Shown here in pieces: positions 40,510 through 44,799 of a stretch of 44,799 nucleotides of DNA. The notes below the pieces were generated by a model. The model worked only from the letters and a program-made list of their open reading frames with translations, did no database searches and had not been told where the DNA came from. This stretch comes from an uncultured Christensenella sp. (lineage in GTDB: Bacteria; Bacillota_A; Clostridia; Christensenellales; Borkfalkiaceae): assembly GCA_910579295.1 (NCBI GenBank), contig CAJTTC010000016.1, positions 1-44,799 on the forward strand, written 5' to 3'. Each line of letters starts with the position of its first letter. The first letter of the stretch is position 1. A program made the translations under genes and the position numbers.

Positions 40510-41892
40510 TCACATTATGAGCATCTGCAACGACGCTATCAGGTATTGCCTTACAAATGCGGGCTCGATAATGTTGTCGACGTAGCCGCCCTTAGCCGCA
40601 TTAACGGGGTCGGAATTTTCGTCCGCATACTTTTCAGCAAGTTTTGCGGAGTTTGCTTTTCCGTCCGTTGCAAGCTCTATTTCCGCGCCCTGCACGCTGT
40701 CGAACAGTGCAATTTTCGCATTTGCAAACGCGTAGGTAAAGTCATACCCCATTGATTTAGCCGCGAACAGCGTATAGCCAAGACCAACCGCCTTGCCGTA
40801 AACTACGGAAATCTTAGCCGAGCCCATACAGCTTAAAGTGTCTACGTATCGGCAAAGCTCCTTAATTACGGGGCTGTCGGCAACTTCGGGAGTTTCCTTA
40901 ATACCCAAAGTATTTACAAAAGTTATAAACGGCAGATTATACCTGCACGCTATCTCGGCAAAGCCGTTCAGCTTTCTTGCCTTGCCCGCGCACAGTTTAA
41001 CGCCGCTATCGTTATCGAAAATAACCGAAGTCACGGTGATGCCGCCTATTCTCGCAAGATAACATTTGATTTCCGGACAGCTCGACGCGCCGAGTTCGAC
41101 GTACGACCCCTTATCGAAAACATTCAGAAGCGATTTGCCGTCGGCTTTCTTGTTGAGCGCAGGCAGGGATACGTTTAAATCGTTTTCGCCGCAATCGCGC
41201 ACGCCGACTTCTACAAATTCGGTTAAAAGCGTAATCTTGCTCTTTATTTCAGCCAAGTCCTTAACGACAAAGCTCGTCAGCCCCGTCTTACCGAGCGCTT
41301 CCGCCCCGCCGACCTTTTCTTTGGGAAGATTTTCACCGCCCGCCGCAGTTATTACCAACGGGCTGTTAGCGGCAAGCACCGACTTTTTCCCGATAAAGAA
41401 AGTAAAGTCGCATATACCCGCAAGCAAAGCAATCTGACCGTAAACCTCGCCGTTTACTATGAGATACTGCGAAACGCTGTCCTTAAGTTGGGTCGCCTTT
41501 AAAATGAGAGAAGCAAGCCCCTCGAGAACGTTTACGCCCTCTCCTACGCGCACGCCGAGAGTCGAAAGCATATAGATAACCGGAGCGCCGTTTTTCTCCG
41601 CCTGTTCAAGGCACTTCAACATCTTTTCGCAATTAGCCTTACTAACGCCGCCGCTTAAAACGGCGCTATTCTGCGCAATGATGTAATAGGGATTGTCTTC
41701 AATCGTGGCAAAGCCGCAAACAACGCCCTCTCCTTCGGCGTTTCCGTCGAAAAACTCGCTCTGAGAGAAAGAAAACGTAGATAGTTCAACGAAGCTGTCC
41801 TTATCGACAAGAGCTTCGATGTCCTGTCTCACCGCTTTACCAGCCTTTAAGAGCTGCTCTCTCCTCGCCTGTAATAATTTGATTTTATCCAC
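40510..41892 (-). CDS. Acyl-CoA-type carboxyltransferase subunit (MmdA-like, divergent)
   Basis: The N-terminal RREQLLKAGK and central VCGFATIEDNPYYIIAQNSAVLSGGVS, with a second half containing FVNTLGIKETPE and GSAKISVVYGKAVGLGYTLF, give the two-crotonase-domain fold of methylmalonyl-/propionyl-CoA carboxyltransferases. At 460 residues it is about 50 shorter than typical MmdA, and several family glycine loops are altered, so the acyl-CoA substrate is uncertain. As the first gene of the cluster it probably feeds carboxyl from an acyl-CoA to biotin. Confidence 0.82.
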   Translation of the reverse strand: MDKIKLLQARREQLLKAGKAVRQDIEALVDKDSFVELSTFSFSQSEFFDGNAEGEGVVCGFATIEDNPYYIIAQNSAVLSGGVSKANCEKMLKCLEQAEKNGAPVIYMLSTLGVRVGEGVNVLEGLASLILKATQLKDSVSQYLIVNGEVYGQIALLAGICDFTFFIGKKSVLAANSPLVITAAGGENLPKEKVGGAEALGKTGLTSFVVKDLAEIKSKITLLTEFVEVGVRDCGENDLNVSLPALNKKADGKSLLNVFDKGSYVELGASSCPEIKCYLARIGGITVTSVIFDNDSGVKLCAGKARKLNGFAEIACRYNLPFITFVNTLGIKETPEVADSPVIKELCRYVDTLSCMGSAKISVVYGKAVGLGYTLFAAKSMGYDFTYAFANAKIALFDSVQGAEIELATDGKANSAKLAEKYADENSDPVNAAKGGYVDNIIEPAFVRQYLIASLQMLIM

Positions 41893-41986
41893 TTAAAAGC
41901 TCCTGAATGAAAAATTTTTACCTATATAATTTTATCAGTCAAACATAAAAAAATCAACTGATTTTCACTTGATTTGCAAAGAAAAA

Positions 41987-42016
41987 AACCTCCCCGTTAA
42001 AGTTATTGGGGAGGTT
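41987..42016 (-). terminator. Terminator after the VTT-domain gene
   Basis: A 9-bp perfect stem AACCTCCCC / GGGGAGGTT is followed on the minus strand by a run of seven T (41988-41982). Confidence 0.9.
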
Positions 42017-42024
42017 GAATTATT

Positions 42025-42972
42025 CTATTTTTTATTAGATTTTTTTAACTTGAATTTATTCTTGATAAAATCGTTAATTTTGTTTGAATATTTGCATACG
42101 AACCAGAAAGAGGCTATCACGGCGGCGGCGAGCACAAGCCAAATCAATATCCCCCACCAAGTGTTAAACGGGATTAGTTGAAGCGAGTAAGACGTTGTGA
42201 ACACAGAAATTACGCGCGTAACCGTTATCATAATCAGGAAATACCGCCACGTCATAGACGATAGCCCTGCCACAAAGCAGAGAATGTCGTCGGGGAACAG
42301 CGGCAGTAAAAACATAATGGACAGCAACAAATAATCCTTGCCCTTAACCTTTTCCAACCACTTGTCAAGGTCGTCCTTTCCCACTATCCAGCAAACTGCT
42401 TTATAGCCGACGACGCGCCCTATCGCAAAGGCTACGACAGAGCCGCAGAAAATACCTATGAAGCTGAACAGCGAACAGCGCAACGGACCGAACAGAGCGA
42501 CGCCTACGCCGACGGATACGGAACCCGGTATCGGAAGCACGACAACCTGTAAAAACTGAAACAGAATGAATATCAATACAGCCGTCGCGCCAAAGCTTGC
42601 GATATATTCACGCAATGCGCTTATGCTCGTGAGCTTGGATATTATGCCCGTTGCGCTCAAAATAAAAAATACAACGGCAACGACGTCAAGACAAATCAGC
42701 GTGCACAGAATAAGGCGAAAAATTGATTGTTTTTTTAGAAAATAAAATAGCAAATAGGCGACTAACAGCGTTGCAAGCACGCCGCCTGTCAGCCAAACAA
42801 GCAGAATGTAGTGCGCGGATATAAAATCCAGACCGCGATAACTGTAACCGAGTAATGCAAAAATAAAAGCGGCAACCGCACACAGAGCCGCAGAAAGTAT
42901 ATTTACTGCTATTTTGCTTGCAGTTTGGCTATCAATTCGCTCTTTTTTCAGATTGCCGTCTTTTCTCATCAC
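42025..42972 (-). CDS. TVP38/TMEM64 (VTT-domain) family membrane protein
   Basis: About six to seven membrane helices with the VTT/DedA-type core: VVLPIPGSVSVGVGVALFGP (re-entrant loop, about 146-165), GSVVAFAIGRVVG, then FLLPLFPDDILCFVAGLSSM (about 218-237). Such proteins are implicated in lipid scrambling or transport and in membrane homeostasis; the substrate is unknown here. A basic C-terminal tail (FKLKKSNKK) is cytoplasmic. It is a stand-alone gene with a strong terminator. Confidence 0.88.
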   Translation of the reverse strand: MMRKDGNLKKERIDSQTASKIAVNILSAALCAVAAFIFALLGYSYRGLDFISAHYILLVWLTGGVLATLLVAYLLFYFLKKQSIFRLILCTLICLDVVAVVFFILSATGIISKLTSISALREYIASFGATAVLIFILFQFLQVVVLPIPGSVSVGVGVALFGPLRCSLFSFIGIFCGSVVAFAIGRVVGYKAVCWIVGKDDLDKWLEKVKGKDYLLLSIMFLLPLFPDDILCFVAGLSSMTWRYFLIMITVTRVISVFTTSYSLQLIPFNTWWGILIWLVLAAAVIASFWFVCKYSNKINDFIKNKFKLKKSNKK

Positions 42973-43000
42973 TATAATATTATGGTAATATAGCGCAGGA

Positions 43001-43444
43001 TTATGCCGATCGATAATTTTTTATTGCGTCGGTTGCAAGTTTATCGCATATATTATTGTATTCATTATCGGCGTGACCCTTGACTTTGACAAAGTTAACC
43101 GAATGTATGCGCGTAAGATTGAGCAATCTTTGCCACAAATCGGCGTTGAGCACGGGTTTATTGTCAGCTTTTTTCCAACCGCCCTTTTCCCAACCGAATA
43201 TCCAACCGTTGTTGAAAGCATTTACGGTATACGCCGAATCGCTGTAAACCATGACTTCGCACGGCTCTTTTAGACATTCGAGCCCGCTGATTACGGCAAA
43301 AATCTCCATACGGTTATTTGTTGTGAGCTCTTCTACACCCGAAATGCGCTTTTCATGACCGTTAAACATTAAAACCGCGCCCCAGCCGCCCACGCCGGGG
43401 TTGCCGGAGCACGCGCCGTCGGTATAAAGCGTAACCCTCTTCAT
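43001..43444 (-). CDS. rnhA: Ribonuclease HI
   Basis: RNase HI degrades RNA in RNA-DNA hybrids. The catalytic carboxylates are D9 (LYTDGACSGNPGVGGWG), E47 (TNNRMEIFA), D69 (VYSDSAY) and D134, with H124 in VKGHADN. At 147 residues it is the standard bacterial length. The start is 2 bp after the proC stop. Confidence 0.95.
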   Translation of the reverse strand: MKRVTLYTDGACSGNPGVGGWGAVLMFNGHEKRISGVEELTTNNRMEIFAVISGLECLKEPCEVMVYSDSAYTVNAFNNGWIFGWEKGGWKKADNKPVLNADLWQRLLNLTRIHSVNFVKVKGHADNEYNNICDKLATDAIKNYRSA

Positions 43445-43446
43445 AA

Positions 43447-44259
43447 TTATTCCGACAGCTCTTTAGAGCGTTTAACGCACGCTTCAACCGCGTCTGACAC
43501 TATGCCGCGGAAATTTTTTTGCTCGAATATCTTTACCGCCTCTATTGTCGTTCCGCCTTTACTGCACACGTTCATTATGAGTTCCGACAGCGGCTTATCA
43601 GTTTCCATAAGCATACTGCAACTGCCCCAAACTGTCTGCAATGCGAGTAATTTAGCCTCGTCAGCCGTCAATCCCTGCTTTACCCCCGCATCGATAAGGC
43701 TGTCCAAAAAGATAAACGCATACGCAGGTCCGCTGCCGCTTATGCCCGTAACCGCGTCGATTTTATCTTCGGTTATACTTAAAACCTGCCCGATGCAACT
43801 GAATAAATTGTAAATAAACTCGGTATCGTCGGTATCCCTGTTAAAATCAACCATATCCACGCCCGTCATACCGAACCCGTATGAGCACGGAAGATTAGGC
43901 ATACAGCGAGCAACCTTTATAAGTCCTACCCCGAAAGAATTTTTTATGACCGATTTTTTTACGCCCGCCATGATACTTATAACCTTTTTAGGGCACACTC
44001 CGCTCAACTGCTTAGCCACGTCAGGGAAGTTTTGAGGTTTTACCGCCAAAAGCAGATACTCGCTGTTCTCTGCGGCGTATCGGTTGTCGTTGGTCACGTT
44101 CACGCCGTATTCGTCGCTTGTTTCATTGAGCTTGTCCAAATCAACGTCGCTCAGTATAATTTTTTTTCCGCGGAGAAATTCCGACTGTAATACGCCCTTC
44201 AAAATCGATTTTGCCATAAAACCGCAGCCGATTATCGCTAACTTAAATTGTTTTTTCAT
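43447..44259 (-). CDS. proC: Pyrroline-5-carboxylate reductase
   Basis: ProC makes proline from pyrroline-5-carboxylate with NAD(P)H. The N-terminal nucleotide loop IGCGFMAKSILKG (about 9-21) and the family signature ITEDKIDAVTGISGSGPAYAFIFLDSLIDAGVK, here seen as its parts DAVTGISGSGPAYAF and SKGGTTIEAV, are intact. At 270 residues the length is normal. It is the last leftward gene before the rightward tRNA-Trp. Confidence 0.95.
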   Translation of the reverse strand: MKKQFKLAIIGCGFMAKSILKGVLQSEFLRGKKIILSDVDLDKLNETSDEYGVNVTNDNRYAAENSEYLLLAVKPQNFPDVAKQLSGVCPKKVISIMAGVKKSVIKNSFGVGLIKVARCMPNLPCSYGFGMTGVDMVDFNRDTDDTEFIYNLFSCIGQVLSITEDKIDAVTGISGSGPAYAFIFLDSLIDAGVKQGLTADEAKLLALQTVWGSCSMLMETDKPLSELIMNVCSKGGTTIEAVKIFEQKNFRGIVSDAVEACVKRSKELSE

Positions 44260-44280
44260 AAATACGTCTCCAAAAAACAG

Positions 44281-44309
44281 TTGACTTAAATTTTCTTATA
44301 TTATATAAT
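44281..44309 (+). promoter_or_regulatory. tRNA-Trp promoter
   Basis: TTGACT (44281-44286), a 17-bp spacer and TATAAT (44304-44309); the tRNA begins 17 bp after the -10 box. None of the downstream tRNA-like units has a comparable promoter. Confidence 0.85.
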
Positions 44310-44326
44310 GTTACCGTTGAATTTTT

Positions 44327-44401
44327 AGGGGAGTAGTTCAATGGTAGAGCAACGGTCTCCAAAACCGTCTGTTGCGTGTTCGAGTCGCGTCTCCCCTGCC
44401 A
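44327..44401 (+). tRNA. tRNA-Trp (anticodon CCA)
   Basis: Acceptor AGGGGAG/CTCCCCT, D-arm GTTC/GAGC, anticodon arm ACGGT-CTCCAAA-ACCGT with CCA at 44359-44361, T-arm GCGTG/CGCGT with TTCGAGT loop, discriminator G and encoded CCA. All stems pair, so this is the functional member of the array that follows. Confidence 0.95.
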
Positions 44402-44404
44402 AAG

Positions 44405-44437
44405 CTTCCGCACTTTTACCGTGCGGGAGTTTTTTTA
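44405..44437 (+). terminator. tRNA-Trp terminator
   Basis: CTTCCGCAC-TTTTACC-GTGCGGGAG is a 9-bp stem followed by eight T. Related hairpins follow every downstream tRNA-like unit (for example 44524-44550). Confidence 0.9.
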
Positions 44438-44442
44438 TATTT

Positions 44443-44799
44443 AGAGCTGACGCTTAACGGCAGAGCGACGTTTCCCACCAAAACCGTCTGTTGCGTGTTC
44501 GAATCGTGTCTCCCCTGCCAAAGCTTCCGTGCCTAGTTATGGTACGGGAGTTTTTTATATTTAGAGCTGACGCTTAATGGCAGAGCGACGTTTCCCACCA
44601 AAACCGTCTGTTGCGTGTTCGAGTCGCGTCTCCCCTGCCAAAGCTTCCGTGCCTAGTTATGGTGCGGGAGTTTTTATATTAAGAGCTGACGCTTAATGGC
44701 AGAACAACGTTTCCCACCAAAACCGTCTGTTGCGTGTTCGAGTCGCGTCTCCCCTGCCAAAGCTTCCGTGCCTAGTTATGGTACGGGAGTTTTTATATT
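44443..44799 (+). repeat. Tandem array of tRNA-Trp-like units (at least 3, about 119-120 bp period)
   Basis: Units at 44443-44520, 44563-44640 and 44682-44759 each hold 78 nt. From the anticodon loop to CCA they are nearly identical to the tRNA-Trp gene, but they share a different 5' half (AGAGCTGACGC...) that cannot form the acceptor stem and a changed anticodon loop (CCCACCAAAA). Each is followed by a 10-bp hairpin and T-run like the tRNA terminator. CCA ends fall at 44401, 44520, 44640 and 44759. The array continues to the window edge. Confidence 0.9.

Noticed and set aside
44327..44401. tRNA-Trp array as the attachment site of the element at 1-8096
   Set aside because: The tRNA 3' block does not occur near the integrase or the right junction, and the array is 36 kb away beyond normal chromosomal genes.
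44327..44799. CRISPR-like array at the right end
   Set aside because: The whole 119-120 bp unit repeats, with no unique spacers, and it folds as tRNA-like units plus terminators.

Overview
The window reads as chromosome of an uncultured, low-to-mid GC, endospore-forming Clostridia-type Firmicute. It carries a complete eight-gene spoIIIA operon, spoIVB, gerW, two PBP5-type carboxypeptidases, scpAB, and the typical clostridial order recN-argR-nadK-tlyA-dxs-ispA-folD-nusB-asp23-spoIIIAH..AA. It also has an IspH-S1 fusion and a sodium-pumping decarboxylase cluster. I cannot name the genus from sequence alone.

Region 1 (1 to about 8.1 kb) is AT-richer and looks like the right end of a prophage or related integrative element. 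Small, tightly packed leftward genes include a flavin-dependent thymidylate synthase cut by the window edge, a DUF6353-type protein, two DUF4406/deoxyribosyltransferase-like proteins, several tiny membrane or charged proteins and a putative DNA-binding protein. They end at an intergenic switch with two copies of a 20-bp near-palindrome, a consensus promoter and a rightward tyrosine recombinase with an N-terminal zinc ribbon. The left end of the element lies outside the window.

The most notable signal is in this element. The 3' end of the gene at 4300-5160 and an orphan gene fragment at 5186-5320 share an 84-bp block. All 16 differences fall at codon positions 1 or 2 of 11 NNY codons, and no third position differs. 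This is the footprint expected of diversity-generating-retroelement (DGR) mutagenesis of AAY codons in two variable regions. No reverse transcriptase or template repeat is visible here.

Region 2 (8.1 to 31.3 kb) is leftward housekeeping and sporulation genes: gerW and a carboxypeptidase, scpAB with an M50 protease and lysA, a second carboxypeptidase, spoIVB, the recN to nusB isoprenoid/one-carbon/NAD block, asp23, spoIIIAA-AH, then htpG. Many genes overlap by 4-26 bp, which suggests translational coupling.

Region 3 (31.3 to 44.3 kb) continues leftward: an aroH-cmk fusion, plsC and ispH-S1; a BaiN-type flavoprotein; a five-gene biotin-dependent sodium-pumping decarboxylase cluster with both acyl-CoA-type and pyruvate/oxaloacetate-type carboxyltransferases; a VTT-domain membrane protein; RNase HI; and proC.

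Region 4 (44.28 kb to the end) holds a rightward tRNA-Trp(CCA) gene with a consensus promoter and terminator. It is followed by at least three tandem 119-120 bp tRNA-like units that keep the 3' half and CCA end but have a shared, altered 5' half. Each is followed by its own terminator-like hairpin. The array appears to run past the window edge.
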